DNA of 64,000 bases, taken from Candidatus Fermentimicrarchaeum limneticum. GTDB lineage: Archaea; Micrarchaeota; Micrarchaeia; Burarchaeales; Fermentimicrarchaeaceae. Positions 51,367 to 59,537 of the stretch are shown one piece after another. Where the stretch lies: positions 660,071-724,070 of the forward strand of contig CP058998.1 of assembly GCA_013426015.1 (NCBI GenBank). Reading direction: 5' to 3'. The stretch's first letter is position 1; the number at the start of each line of letters is the position of its first letter. The notes beneath the pieces are model-generated. The model was given only the letters and a program-made list of their open reading frames with translations, made no database searches and had not been told where the DNA came from. A program made the position numbers and the translations under genes.

Positions 51367-51645
51367 ATGGCGTGTATATCCGTAGAACTTTCGATTGCGA
51401 TGCTGTTCTTCGTGGCAGCTATTATACTGCTGAGAGAGTACCAGCACAGGAAAAAGATTAATTCTGTCAAGGATGAGAATGATGAGCTGAGAAATGCGGT
51501 GTACGCACTGCAGAAGGAAGAGAAAAACTTCAGGGAGAGGGACTTCCGGAAGCTGCTTAATGACTTCAACAAGCTGAAGGATAGGACTGACGAACTGGAG
51601 GTTGAGAATGTGAAGCTGAAGAAGGACCTAGGGAAGAAGAAATGA
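51367..51645 (+). CDS. Small membrane-anchored coiled-coil protein
   Basis: The ATG at 51367 gives 92 residues. An N-terminal membrane helix (about 6-23) is followed by a long Lys/Glu-rich coiled coil, FRKLLNDFNKLKDRTDELEVEN. It sits immediately downstream of the platform protein, so may be an accessory of the pilus machine. It overlaps the 3' end of the pilin-like gene on the other strand by 18 bases. Confidence 0.6.
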   Translation: MACISVELSIAMLFFVAAIILLREYQHRKKINSVKDENDELRNAVYALQKEEKNFRERDFRKLLNDFNKLKDRTDELEVENVKLKKDLGKKK

Positions 51646-51969
51646 CGTGCTCATGCCGTTAGTTTCGTCGGTAAGGTTTGCCTCTGCCGGGAATTTTTCG
51701 AAGTTTATACTCACCTTGACGCCGTAGTTCCTTGAGATTGTCTCAGCGGATTCGGTCCACATTGCAGTGTTATGCGGGTCAATCATTCCATAGCTTCTTT
51801 TTATCACGTTTCTTGCGATTGCCAACCTATTTGACTGCACCTCTGCTGCAACCATCGAGGAGTAGCCCTTGCTGGATATGCGCAGAGAGCCGGAGCTCAT
51901 GAGAAGGACAAAGCCAAGCAGAAAGGTAGATAGCACAAGCAAACCTGCAAATCCTTTTCTCATTCCCAT
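51628..51969 (-). CDS. Pilin-like protein 7
   Basis: A 113-residue protein with basic N-terminus MGMRKG then a hydrophobic helix (about 7-27) and a soluble domain. It resembles archaeal pilin-like proteins but lacks the clear Q-S/T-x-x-E motif, so processing may be by another enzyme or not at all. It is the last of seven minus-strand genes in the pilin cluster and overlaps the previous gene by 10 bases. Confidence 0.6.
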   Translation of the reverse strand: MGMRKGFAGLLVLSTFLLGFVLLMSSGSLRISSKGYSSMVAAEVQSNRLAIARNVIKRSYGMIDPHNTAMWTESAETISRNYGVKVSINFEKFPAEANLTDETNGMSTSFLLP

Positions 51970-52397
51970 AGGCTCACCCGGATTATTCGGTCATCAGCTC
52001 CCCCTCTAAGAGGCATGATGAGCGTGAACTGCTCCCTCCTTGCAGGTGTTGAGTGCGTCACCTCGACAGAGAACTGTTCAGAGCCCTCTATATCCACATC
52101 AATCCTGCTCACCCCAAGCATTCTGCCGTAGTTGTAAAGCCTGGTGCGGAGGTATTCGACTTCAGATGCTGAGAGGTAACCCTTTGCTTCAAATCCTTTC
52201 CTGATTGTTTGGTAGATCTCCTTGTCTTCGTAGAATGCGTTCACTATGTCGTAACCTGCCCTCTCCAAGGCAAGCTGGCCGGTCGTCTCCCTGTGCTGCG
52301 GCCAGGCTGCAAAAAGCACGTAGGAGATTGTCATTGCCATAAGAATGGAAAGAATTCCATCCAGTATCATGACCTGCGCTTTCCTAAGCTTAGGCAT
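51960..52397 (-). CDS. Pilin-like protein 6
   Basis: The ATG at 52397 (MPKLRKAQVMILDGILSIL) gives 145 residues and overlaps the preceding gene's 3' end by 8 bases. After a basic N-terminus with a degenerate AQVMIL signal, a hydrophobic helix is followed by a Glu/Arg-rich soluble domain. Its structure fits a minor pilin. Confidence 0.6.
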   Translation of the reverse strand: MPKLRKAQVMILDGILSILMAMTISYVLFAAWPQHRETTGQLALERAGYDIVNAFYEDKEIYQTIRKGFEAKGYLSASEVEYLRTRLYNYGRMLGVSRIDVDIEGSEQFSVEVTHSTPARREQFTLIMPLRGGADDRIIRVSLWE

Positions 52398-53682
52398 AGG
52401 TGACCACCAGCTTGTACTTGAAGCTACCCTGCAGGTTGAAGAATTGGACAGTGTTGCCGCCAGCCCGGACATAGCTGGATATGTCCTCCACAGAATAGGG
52501 CGAGTGCAGAGGTCCGTCGTTCACCTCAATGCTCATCAGATCGCTCGGCATTGCTGTTCTGGTGGAGGGGTAGTAGTAGATTACTGAAATGGTTGCATCG
52601 CCTGTCGCCAAGCGTGATTCGTGGGACGAGGTTGGCGGGGAAGGAGGACATCTGTTGTATTCCGGTTCTATAGAAAGGCTTATCGTGTTTGTGCCTGGTC
52701 TGACAACACTCGATGCTGGTGGGTTCAACTCACCATTTATGAAAACGCTCGCAGCGTCACCTGCAATCTTGTTTGTCGAATAACTCGCGCTCTCTATGAA
52801 GCTGTGCTGCGGAATCTCAAAAACCCCGTCCCTTGAGAAGAACTCTGAGGAGACAACCCCCATTATCGAGCAGGCAGTTCCCTGCGGGCAGTAGCACTCG
52901 GATATCTGGGAATAGTGGTAGGACGCCTGTGCTCCTGAAGTACTGTCCTCGTATAGATGAGGTTCGGTTATCTCAAGCACTGCAGAATATATCACTGCAT
53001 CCTGCGGAAGCAGAAACATCTGTACATAGGCAGTGTTCCTTTCGACAGCAACTTCATCCTCGATGTTGAAGGTCTTTATAACTCCGCTTGACGGAGGTCT
53101 GGAATCAAGCACAGTGAAATTGGTCCTGATGACAACGGAATCGTTGGAAACCGGGTTTATCAGAACGCTGCCGTTCTCGTCCTGTGCAACCGCGGTCAGA
53201 TTGTACACACCGGCGCCGGAGGGTATAAAGGTTGCTGTCAATGTATGGGAGAGTATTATAGTTACGTTCTCCTCCTCTGAAGGAGACAGAGCCGTCTCGT
53301 TTCCGGATGGATCCAGGACAAGCAGGGCAAGCTTCGGCACTTTCATCGGGGCGGGGTAGTTGTTCCAGGCCGTGAGCTTTATTATCGATGGCTGGTTGAT
53401 GAAGTACGGTTCGTTCTTCGTCACCTCAAGCGCGACCAGACTGGCGTTTGTGTACTCGCCGAATCCACCCGAGATTGGATAGAAGCCCGTCCCGAAAGTC
53501 TCGTTGCTCAGGTATGTCAGCAGGCCTGCTGAGGCGTTCTCCACGCCTCCCTGGACCGCGGAGTATGCGCTCTGCTGCATCTTCATTATCTCTGAAAGGC
53601 TCATCACTCCTGCCAGAACGACCAGCACAACCGCGGAGAGGATGAGAAGGAACTCTATCGAAGTCTGCGCTCTCAAGGCCAT
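52390..53682 (-). CDS. Large class III signal-peptide pilin-like protein (possible tip subunit)
   Basis: A 430-residue exported protein. The N-terminus RAQTSIEFLLILSAVVL is a class III signal peptide, cleaved before Q in such archaeal pilins. The mature region is beta-rich with about a dozen N-glycosylation sequons, two Cys pairs and Pro/Ser-rich linkers, looking like an adhesin-type domain array. It is far larger than the other pilins, so a tip or adhesive subunit is a reasonable inference. Confidence 0.72.
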   Translation of the reverse strand: MALRAQTSIEFLLILSAVVLVVLAGVMSLSEIMKMQQSAYSAVQGGVENASAGLLTYLSNETFGTGFYPISGGFGEYTNASLVALEVTKNEPYFINQPSIIKLTAWNNYPAPMKVPKLALLVLDPSGNETALSPSEEENVTIILSHTLTATFIPSGAGVYNLTAVAQDENGSVLINPVSNDSVVIRTNFTVLDSRPPSSGVIKTFNIEDEVAVERNTAYVQMFLLPQDAVIYSAVLEITEPHLYEDSTSGAQASYHYSQISECYCPQGTACSIMGVVSSEFFSRDGVFEIPQHSFIESASYSTNKIAGDAASVFINGELNPPASSVVRPGTNTISLSIEPEYNRCPPSPPTSSHESRLATGDATISVIYYYPSTRTAMPSDLMSIEVNDGPLHSPYSVEDISSYVRAGGNTVQFFNLQGSFKYKLVVTYA

Positions 53683-54035
53683 ACCTTCACCTCCATAAGG
53701 AGAGGCTGTCCATCCACAAAAACCAGCCTCCTAGCTGAATAGACATTAACATTATCGGGAGAATTGCCACCGAAATGAGCGGTGCCGACCCTCACCTCAA
53801 TTTTATCCCTCAACGTCACGTTGAGCTTGCTCAAATCAACATTACCCTCGGAATCAACATACTTTTTCGCTATTGTGTCCGCTATGTTGTCCGCCACGAG
53901 CTGCATCCTCTCATTAAGAATAGAGCTTGACCTCTTGTTAAGAATAATGAAATTCGAGAGGAGCAGCATAAACGCTAGGAAGGCGGCAAGCAGGGAAAGG
54001 AACTCCTCGCCAAGTATTATGAACCCTCGTCTCAT
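53673..54035 (-). CDS. Pilin-like protein 4
   Basis: A 120-residue protein with MRRGFIILGEEFLSLLAAF as N-terminal segment: basic residues, then a Glu within the hydrophobic helix as in type IV pilins, and a soluble beta-rich domain. It lacks the full class III motif but has a Glu in about the right position. Overlaps the next gene's start by 10 bases and its upstream neighbour by 4. Confidence 0.6.
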   Translation of the reverse strand: MRRGFIILGEEFLSLLAAFLAFMLLLSNFIILNKRSSSILNERMQLVADNIADTIAKKYVDSEGNVDLSKLNVTLRDKIEVRVGTAHFGGNSPDNVNVYSARRLVFVDGQPLLMEVKVWP

Positions 54036-54460
54036 CCCACTACCTCCATCCTGAGAAGCTTGCCTTGACCGGTTTGATTCAGTGATATGCGCAGCCCGTC
54101 AAAAGGTATGCTGGCTGCTGCGCTCGCCGGGGGATAGCCTTCAGGAGTTAGTACTGCTAGGTTGGAATGGAAGCTTATGTTGTAATCAACCTCCTTCGAG
54201 AAGCTTACTCCCCTTATTTTGCTTGGAAGCATTATCGAAATCGAGCAGCCTATTTCGCTGCACAGATTCCTGTGCATCAAATCCGCGGAATTGGCTATCC
54301 GCTGGGCAAGCAGGACTGATGAGAGCCGTATCTGCCTGTCCTCCTCGCTCTTCCTGAAGCTCATGGTGAACAAAAGCGATGAGATGAAAAGAAGCAGAAC
54401 TGCCGAAAGCGCGGTGTAGAATTCTATTGATATCTGTCCTTTAGTACACAAACTCGACAA
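54032..54460 (-). CDS. Class III signal-peptide pilin-like protein 3
   Basis: A 142-residue protein with the processing motif KGQISIEFYTALSAV at about 7-21, then a hydrophobic helix and a soluble domain with a Cys pair (CSEIGC) that could form a disulfide. Overlaps the neighbouring genes by 20 and 4 bases, in an operon. Confidence 0.75.
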   Translation of the reverse strand: MSSLCTKGQISIEFYTALSAVLLLFISSLLFTMSFRKSEEDRQIRLSSVLLAQRIANSADLMHRNLCSEIGCSISIMLPSKIRGVSFSKEVDYNISFHSNLAVLTPEGYPPASAAASIPFDGLRISLNQTGQGKLLRMEVVG

Positions 54461-54857
54461 TTACCTCACCCGGTTTGCTGCAGTACATCCTTGCCACGTG
54501 CCTGCCCTTTGAGAAAGTGAAGTTGCTCGGGAATATGAACAGCCTGTATGGGGATACCCTGCTGAAGTTCATCCCTCTGAAAGTGAATAAGGAGAGGTAT
54601 TCCCCCTCCGCGATCTGGGTTTGGGAGTAAGCCGTTAGACCATCAGGTATGTTTAAGGAAACTATCCTCTGAGAGCCTTCTCTCAGCATGTCGGCATTTC
54701 CGTAGATCGTTTCGAGTGAATCGGCAAATCTTGCTGTTGACACGGACGGCGCTATGCTCCTCATGCCGCTCTGCATTGAATAGAGGGTGAAGAGGAGCAG
54801 AGTCACGCCTATTGCCGATATTAGAAGGAATTCTGCGCTCGTTTGTCCCTTCCACAT
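54441..54857 (-). CDS. Class III signal-peptide pilin-like protein 2
   Basis: A 138-residue protein beginning MWKGQTSAEFLLISAIGV, a class III signal followed by the hydrophobic helix with conserved Glu. The soluble domain ends in VYC/KPGEVIVEF strands. It begins 12 bases after the end of the smallest pilin gene. Confidence 0.75.
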   Translation of the reverse strand: MWKGQTSAEFLLISAIGVTLLLFTLYSMQSGMRSIAPSVSTARFADSLETIYGNADMLREGSQRIVSLNIPDGLTAYSQTQIAEGEYLSLFTFRGMNFSRVSPYRLFIFPSNFTFSKGRHVARMYCSKPGEVIVEFVY

Positions 54858-54868
54858 AGAATCAAGAG

Positions 54869-55099
54869 TTAGTCTGAATTATTCGTGTTGTTAAAATTTC
54901 CTAATTCTTGCAATGTTCCATTTATTGCTTCAATTGGCGACTTAGATTCATTCCCAATTGTAACATTCCCCTGCGTGCTTGCCCTGAGCTCTCTTATGGT
55001 CAGGAAGAGGCCTATCATCAGCAGGACTACAACCGAGATTATCAACAGGTACTCTATCGTAGTCTGTGCTTTTGTAAACTGCGGAGAGAGTACTTTCAT
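54869..55099 (-). CDS. Small class III signal-peptide pilin (possible major subunit)
   Basis: The 76-residue protein has KAQTTIEYLLIISVVVLLMIG (split at the processing site before Q) and a short Asn/Thr-rich soluble tail with N-glycosylation sequons. Its small size and first position in the operon resemble major pilins in archaeal Epd-type pili. This is inference from position and size only. Confidence 0.75.
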   Translation of the reverse strand: MKVLSPQFTKAQTTIEYLLIISVVVLLMIGLFLTIRELRASTQGNVTIGNESKSPIEAINGTLQELGNFNNTNNSD

Positions 55100-55457
55100 A
55101 AGCTCACCTTCCAGAATATATTATGGAGAGAGAATATTTAACATTATGGGCAGAGGTGGGATGAAAGTGTATATAACCGAAAATATATCCGATAGCTTTT
55201 TACTGGAAAGTTACCCCTTCAGGAGGTTTATAAAGCCCTCTCCAGTAATCACATCACCGCCAACCCATAAGGCGTGAGGGAGTCGCAACACGAAGCATCT
55301 GCATGTTTCCCTGTATTGCGCAAAGCCGCAGGGGATGAGTGCAGGGGCGGAATACCCCCGGGCAGGGGGGAATGCAAGCCTGGCTGAGAACCCGATGGGT
55401 GTTCTTTGAAGCAGGAAGCCCATGACAGAAGATGGATGGGCATGTCACAATCTGTGC
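55100..55457. other. Intergenic region, structured, possible IS200/IS605 right-end remnant
   Basis: About 360 bases between the pilin operon and thyX with no convincing gene. The first part has an A+T-rich promoter-like stretch for the pilin operon. The second part (about 55260-55450) is G+C-richer. Short open frames read like a decayed TnpB C-terminus in two frames (ending ENPMGVL and FEAGSP). A GCCCAT-ATGGGC stem-loop at 55418-55441, followed by TGTCAC, resembles the right end of IS605-type elements. It is only suggestive, and no intact transposase is present. Confidence 0.35.
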
Positions 55458-56162
55458 CTATAGTTTGGCGTATTTCTCCCTCATCTCCTTCATTTTGCCG
55501 CAGGAGAACTCGCCTTCTGGGCATACTCCGGACTGCACGCATGCCGGACCTGCCTTCTCGAAAATGACCGGCGCAATCTTCCTGCACTCCTTCACCATTT
55601 CCTCGGCAAGCTCCCTTATCTCCCACTGCGCCCTGTCGCAGCAGCGCAGGGAGAAGAAGTGAAGCAGTTCCCTGCCGTTCATTGTTATCGTTATTGTGGT
55701 TTTGGTTGCATTCGGAAGGACGTAGCGCGCATCCTCGACAGGCACGCCCATCCCGATGAGCTCATCATAGCTTTTCTTTATGCCTGAAAGAGCAGTTTTG
55801 AAAAGCTTGAAAGATTTTTCATTTTCCTTTACTGTTGGCGGGATTACGAAAGAATCCTCTCCTGTGACTTTCACGTACCTCTGGCTCTGCTGGGTGTAGG
55901 ACGCAATCCTGTGCCTCACCAATTCATGGGTGAGCGCCCTTGAGACTCCTGAAACGCTGAATGTGAAGGAGCAGTGTTCTGTCACTGAGATGTGGCCGGA
56001 CTTTATTATCTGCCTGAGCAGCTTAAGCGCTTTCTCCTTCTCTGCAGGAGAAGCCGTCTTATTGAAAAGCTCTGCCGGGGAAAGAGCACTCCTCGAAGTT
56101 CTGGCTGCTGCGGCGCACACCAAATCAGGGTCGGGTGTGTGAGCTATGAGTTTTACTTCCAT
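55458..56162 (-). CDS. thyX: Flavin-dependent thymidylate synthase ThyX
   Basis: Makes dTMP from dUMP with FAD and methylene-tetrahydrofolate. The ThyX signature RHRIASYTQQSQRY is intact, with TEHCSFTFSVSG before it and FFSLRCCDRAQWEIR after it. ATG at 56162, preceded by GGGAGGT, gives 234 residues. The frame is open to 56216 but the extra codons precede the Shine-Dalgarno site. Confidence 0.96.
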   Translation of the reverse strand: MEVKLIAHTPDPDLVCAAAARTSRSALSPAELFNKTASPAEKEKALKLLRQIIKSGHISVTEHCSFTFSVSGVSRALTHELVRHRIASYTQQSQRYVKVTGEDSFVIPPTVKENEKSFKLFKTALSGIKKSYDELIGMGVPVEDARYVLPNATKTTITITMNGRELLHFFSLRCCDRAQWEIRELAEEMVKECRKIAPVIFEKAGPACVQSGVCPEGEFSCGKMKEMREKYAKL

Positions 56163-56226
56163 ATGAACCTCCCAATAGTTTTGAGTGGGAAGATATAAAA
56201 ATGTTGCAAGGAGCAATTTAAACCAC

Positions 56227-56313
56227 GCGGGGGTGTCTGAGCCTGGTCTAAAGAGCAGGGCTTAGGACCCTGTGCGCTTAGGCGCTTCGTGGGTTCAAAT
56301 CCCTCCCCCCGCA
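56227..56313 (+). tRNA. tRNA-Leu(UAG)
   Basis: Class II tRNA. Acceptor GCGGGGG/CCCCCGC, discriminator A, anticodon arm CAGGG-CTTAGGA-CCCTG with anticodon TAG and a long variable arm (GCGC-TTAG-GCGC). T arm TTCAAAT with one mismatch in the stem. No intron and no CCA. Confidence 0.95.
56292..56301 (+). repeat. tRNA-Leu 3' segment repeated downstream (copy 1)
   Basis: GGTTCAAATC in the T arm of tRNA-Leu is repeated exactly at 56788-56797, on the far side of the A+T-rich GNAT gene. Ten bases is short and the T arm is a generic sequence, so this is only a candidate integration-site relic. Confidence 0.3.
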
Positions 56314-56324
56314 TTCGTGATAAA

Positions 56325-56780
56325 ATGGACCTAACTATCAGGAATGCAAAATTACAAGATATCGGATTTGTCCTTTCCGGTATTAGGGAAATATTCAAAA
56401 TAGAGAATGATATTTTTGTATATAATGAAAAAAAGAAATTGGTTAGTAATGCCATAAGGGATAAGCACATCAGAGTTGTAATGAAGGGGGGTAGGTCAGT
56501 AGGGTTCTTATGGTTTAGAATAAGTGATTTGACACCATTTGGTCTGGATTATGGGAAATGGAGCAGAAAGTATTGCTGGATTTCTTTTGTATATGCAGTG
56601 AAGAGCTATAGGAATCAAGGCATTGGTTCTTTGCTCTACGATGATATAATGAGGATTTGTAAAAAGAGAAGAGTGAAACAGATAATGTTAGATGTCTTTA
56701 CGGTTAATAAAAAATCTGCAAGCTTCCATAAAAAAAGAGGATTCAAACCTCTTCTCTCAATATACCGTAAAACACTGTGA
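56325..56780 (+). CDS. GNAT-family N-acetyltransferase
   Basis: A 151-residue acetyl-CoA-dependent acyltransferase. The GNAT core has VFYAV... more precisely WISFVYAVKSYRNQGIGSLLYDDIM (split across strand and motif A, RNQGIGS), then IMLDVFTVNKKSASFHKKRGF as motif B. The ATG at 56325 is the best start. The gene is clearly more A+T-rich than its neighbours and lies directly after tRNA-Leu, which suggests transfer. Its substrate is unknown. It could acetylate ribosomal protein N-termini or small molecules. Confidence 0.85.
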   Translation: MDLTIRNAKLQDIGFVLSGIREIFKIENDIFVYNEKKKLVSNAIRDKHIRVVMKGGRSVGFLWFRISDLTPFGLDYGKWSRKYCWISFVYAVKSYRNQGIGSLLYDDIMRICKKRRVKQIMLDVFTVNKKSASFHKKRGFKPLLSIYRKTL

Positions 56781-56961
56781 TCCTTAAGGTTCAAATCTCC
56801 CAACGTTACCGCACTCAGAGGTGGACAAATGAGATTCATAATCTCCGACCAAATTTTTGTAAAGCTGAGACTTTTATCCTAAGTACTGAGGATAGACAGA
56901 TTGGATTCTAGTTGATTCGGATTAGAAAATTAAAAAAATAGGAATAGTTAATCTTCTGCGC
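56781..56961. other. Intergenic region after the GNAT gene
   Basis: About 180 bases, no gene seen. It contains the second copy of GGTTCAAATC (56788-56797), followed by TCCC and CCGCA, echoes of the tRNA-Leu 3' end, and an A+T-rich stretch. No promoter of obvious strength is seen. Confidence 0.4.
56788..56797 (+). repeat. tRNA-Leu 3' segment repeated downstream (copy 2)
   Basis: GGTTCAAATC, identical to the T-arm segment at 56292-56301. CCGCA follows at about 56809-56813, like the tRNA end. Confidence 0.3.
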
Positions 56962-57120
56962 CTAAGCTGCCTTCTTTGCTCGTATGTCCTTCCTCTTGGG
57001 CCTCAGATGCGTGTAGAAGCACTTCCTGCACCTCTCGGCTCCTCTGGGGTTTCTAGCCTTGCATTTCCTGCATACCCATATTTCAGAAATCTTTGCATCT
57101 GCAATTGCGAATTTTCCCAT
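56962..57120 (-). CDS. rpl40e: 50S ribosomal protein eL40
   Basis: Large-subunit zinc protein. The ATG at 57120 (MGKFAIADAKISE) gives 52 residues, the normal archaeal length. The frame continues upstream to 57174 but this would run through a promoter. Zinc ligands CRKCKARN and CRKCFYTH are intact, followed by the basic tail. Confidence 0.95.
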   Translation of the reverse strand: MGKFAIADAKISEIWVCRKCKARNPRGAERCRKCFYTHLRPKRKDIRAKKAA

Positions 57121-57155
57121 GAATGTCACCTGAGGGTAGATATTTAGAGCAAACA

Positions 57156-57168
57156 AGTTTAAATTCGT
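57156..57168 (+). promoter_or_regulatory. TATA-box-like element for tRNA-Thr
   Basis: AAGTTTAAATTCG is centred about 32 bases before the tRNA-Thr 5' end. Confidence 0.5.
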
Positions 57169-57193
57169 ATTCATCCATAAATTTATCCCCTGA

Positions 57194-57265
57194 GCCCCGG
57201 TAGCTCAGTGGTAGAGCGAACGCCTTGTAAGCGTTAGGTCGCGAGTTCAATCCTCGCTCGGGGCT
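57194..57265 (+). tRNA. tRNA-Thr(UGU)
   Basis: Acceptor GCCCCGG/TCGGGGC (one G-U pair), discriminator T. Anticodon arm AACGC-CTTGTAA-GCGTT gives anticodon TGT. T stem GCGAG/CTCGC. No intron and no CCA. Confidence 0.95.
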
Positions 57266-57325
57266 TTGGAAGCTGCTGTTAAACGCAAAAAGATTATTAA
57301 CTAATGCGAGCAAAAAGGAGAAACA

Positions 57326-59113
57326 ATGTGTGGAATTTTTGGGATAATCACTCTGAAACCAAGAGCCATAGGAAAGGATCTAGTTGCAGGTGGAAGAAGG
57401 CTCAGCTACAGGGGATATGACTCCGTTGGATGTGCAGTCCTCTCTGATGGAAAAATAGATCTGAGAAAGGATGTGGGGAAGGTTGATGAGGTAAGTAAGA
57501 GACTCAAGTTTTCGGAGATGTATGGCGACAGAGGAGTTATGCAGCTGAGGTGGGCTACATTCGGCGCCCCTTCAAGGACAAACGCGCAGCCCCATCTGGA
57601 CTGCAACGGCGATATGGCTGGCGCCCACAACGGCAATATAGTAAATACTCCGCAGCTGAGGGAGCAGTTCATCAAGGAAGGCCACAAGGTGAGAAGCACA
57701 AACGACGGCGAGCTGTGCATCCACGCAGTGGAGAAGTACTACGACAAAGGATTCGACATGATCGAGAGCATAAGGAAGGCTTATGAGGATTTGAGAGGGG
57801 ATTACGCATTCATAATATTCAATGATGGAGAGAAGAGGCTGTACGCGGTGAAAAAGGGCTCTGGCTTGGTTGTGGGGGTAGGCAGGGACGAAATGTACTG
57901 TTCATCGGATTTGCCTTCCCTGCTGCCGCTGACAAAGAAGATTATTTTCTTGAACGACGGCGAGATCGTATCTCTCTCGCCAAAAGAAGCGAAGTTTTTC
58001 AGCATAAGCGACGGAAAAGAGATTAAGAAAAAAACCGTGAGTTACAGAAAAAGTCCCGAGTACGCAAGGAAGGGCGGCTACGAGCACTTCATGCTCAAGG
58101 AAATACACGAGCAGCCCACAGCAATCGAGGATTTGGTTGAGCTCCTTGACGAATCGAAATATGTTGACAAGTTCCTCAGCTTTATCGACGATTCTGACAA
58201 AGTCTTCCTTGCTGCATGCGGCTCAAGCTACCATGCCTGCCTGCTGGGTTCGTACTACTTCGGGAATATCGCAAAGAAGTTCGTAGTCCCTGTGGTTGCG
58301 CCGCAGTTCATAAGCCAGTATGGGCATGCAGTTGATGACAAGACTTGTGTAGTGCTTGTCAGTCAGAGCGGTGAGACAAAGGATGTGCTGAATGCGATGA
58401 ATTATGCAAAGGAGAAAACTGACAAAATCCTTGGAGTTATGAACGTAATTGGCTCGACCCTTATGAATTCAAGCAAGGCTTACCTGCCTCTCGCAGCAGG
58501 CTACGAGGTGAGCGTTCCCGCAACAAAGACCTTCCTGAACCAGTGCGTGATGTTCCTCTACCTGGCGAAGAGGATGGCTGGCGAGTCCTGCAGAGACATG
58601 GGAGAGCTTTCAAAGCTCGTGAAGAGCACTTTGAATTCGACGACTCGGGATTGCAAGAAAGCTGCGGCATATCTGGGGAGATGGGATGAATTATACTCCC
58701 TTGGGTACGGCTCAACGTACGGCATAGCAAAGGAGACTGCACTGAAGATAAAGGAGATAACCTACTCGCACTGCGAGGGGATGTACAGCTCCGAGTTCAA
58801 GCACGGTCCCCTCTCGGCGGTGAGGAGGGGTTACCCCGTGATGTTCATAAGCTCTCCCAAGGATACTGACGTGATGGTAAGCCATATAAACGAAGTGACA
58901 TGCAGGGGAGGGAAGGCAATCGTGATAGCGGAGAGGAACGAGAGCATGGTCAAGAATGCAGATGAGCTAATCCAGCTGCCGCATTCAGGCGATTACTTCT
59001 CGCCGATCCTTGCAACAATTCCGGCGCAACTCATTGCGTATTACATGAGCACTCGGAGGGGGATCGACCCAGACTTTCCGAGAAACCTTAGCAAGACAAT
59101 CACAGTGGACTGA
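57326..59113 (+). CDS. glmS: Glutamine-fructose-6-phosphate aminotransferase (isomerizing)
   Basis: First step of UDP-N-acetylglucosamine synthesis. The Ntn glutaminase domain starts at Cys2 (MCGIFGIIT) with RGYDSVG and GAHNGNIVN. Two SIS sugar-isomerase domains follow, with AACGSSYHACL and SQSGETKDV, and the C-terminal GIDPDFPRNLSKTITVD motif. 595 residues, normal length. It supplies amino sugars for glycosylation, in keeping with the many sequons in surface proteins here. Confidence 0.97.
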   Translation: MCGIFGIITLKPRAIGKDLVAGGRRLSYRGYDSVGCAVLSDGKIDLRKDVGKVDEVSKRLKFSEMYGDRGVMQLRWATFGAPSRTNAQPHLDCNGDMAGAHNGNIVNTPQLREQFIKEGHKVRSTNDGELCIHAVEKYYDKGFDMIESIRKAYEDLRGDYAFIIFNDGEKRLYAVKKGSGLVVGVGRDEMYCSSDLPSLLPLTKKIIFLNDGEIVSLSPKEAKFFSISDGKEIKKKTVSYRKSPEYARKGGYEHFMLKEIHEQPTAIEDLVELLDESKYVDKFLSFIDDSDKVFLAACGSSYHACLLGSYYFGNIAKKFVVPVVAPQFISQYGHAVDDKTCVVLVSQSGETKDVLNAMNYAKEKTDKILGVMNVIGSTLMNSSKAYLPLAAGYEVSVPATKTFLNQCVMFLYLAKRMAGESCRDMGELSKLVKSTLNSTTRDCKKAAAYLGRWDELYSLGYGSTYGIAKETALKIKEITYSHCEGMYSSEFKHGPLSAVRRGYPVMFISSPKDTDVMVSHINEVTCRGGKAIVIAERNESMVKNADELIQLPHSGDYFSPILATIPAQLIAYYMSTRRGIDPDFPRNLSKTITVD

Positions 59114-59114
59114 G

Positions 59115-59462
59115 TTACCTCTTCTTTGTTTTCATTGGCGCTTTGAGCGCCTTGGTTGTTATCAATTCGATTATTATCCCATAGGCAATCCCGAACCACA
59201 GGAGGGGGTTGAGACCGAATGCAGCTCCGTATATTGATGTTGTCCAGCTCACAACCGCACCTATAAGAGCACCGTGCAGAAGGTAGTTTATCTCCCAGCT
59301 GGATATGCCTATCACGAAACCTATGAGCGTCCTGTTGAGTATTGTTCCAAGAATCATCGGAGTTGTGAATTGTATCCCGACGTAGGTTCCAGAATACCAG
59401 CAGAACAGACCTGCCACGAACCCTAGGATTGTTGTTATCAAAACTCTCTTGGCGTATGCCAT
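59115..59462 (-). CDS. Small four-helix membrane protein, unknown
   Basis: A 115-residue protein with four hydrophobic segments (about 8-26, 32-52, 60-80 and 85-105) and a basic C-terminal tail. Its glycine-rich helices with [15 protein letters not shown] suggest a compact channel- or permease-like bundle. No family is recognised. It converges with glmS. Confidence 0.6.
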   Translation of the reverse strand: MAYAKRVLITTILGFVAGLFCWYSGTYVGIQFTTPMILGTILNRTLIGFVIGISSWEINYLLHGALIGAVVSWTTSIYGAAFGLNPLLWFGIAYGIIIELITTKALKAPMKTKKR

Positions 59463-59537
59463 CCGAACACCTCCGCAAATGCTTTTATTAATTGCAGGTT
59501 AACAAGTTATACAGCAGTTTCTTTTGAGAGTGATCTT

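Noticed and set aside
55260..55450. RNase P RNA or SRP RNA
   Set aside because: An ACAGAA hexamer is present, but the matching conserved RNase P regions and the SRP RNA GNAR-loop domain are not seen.
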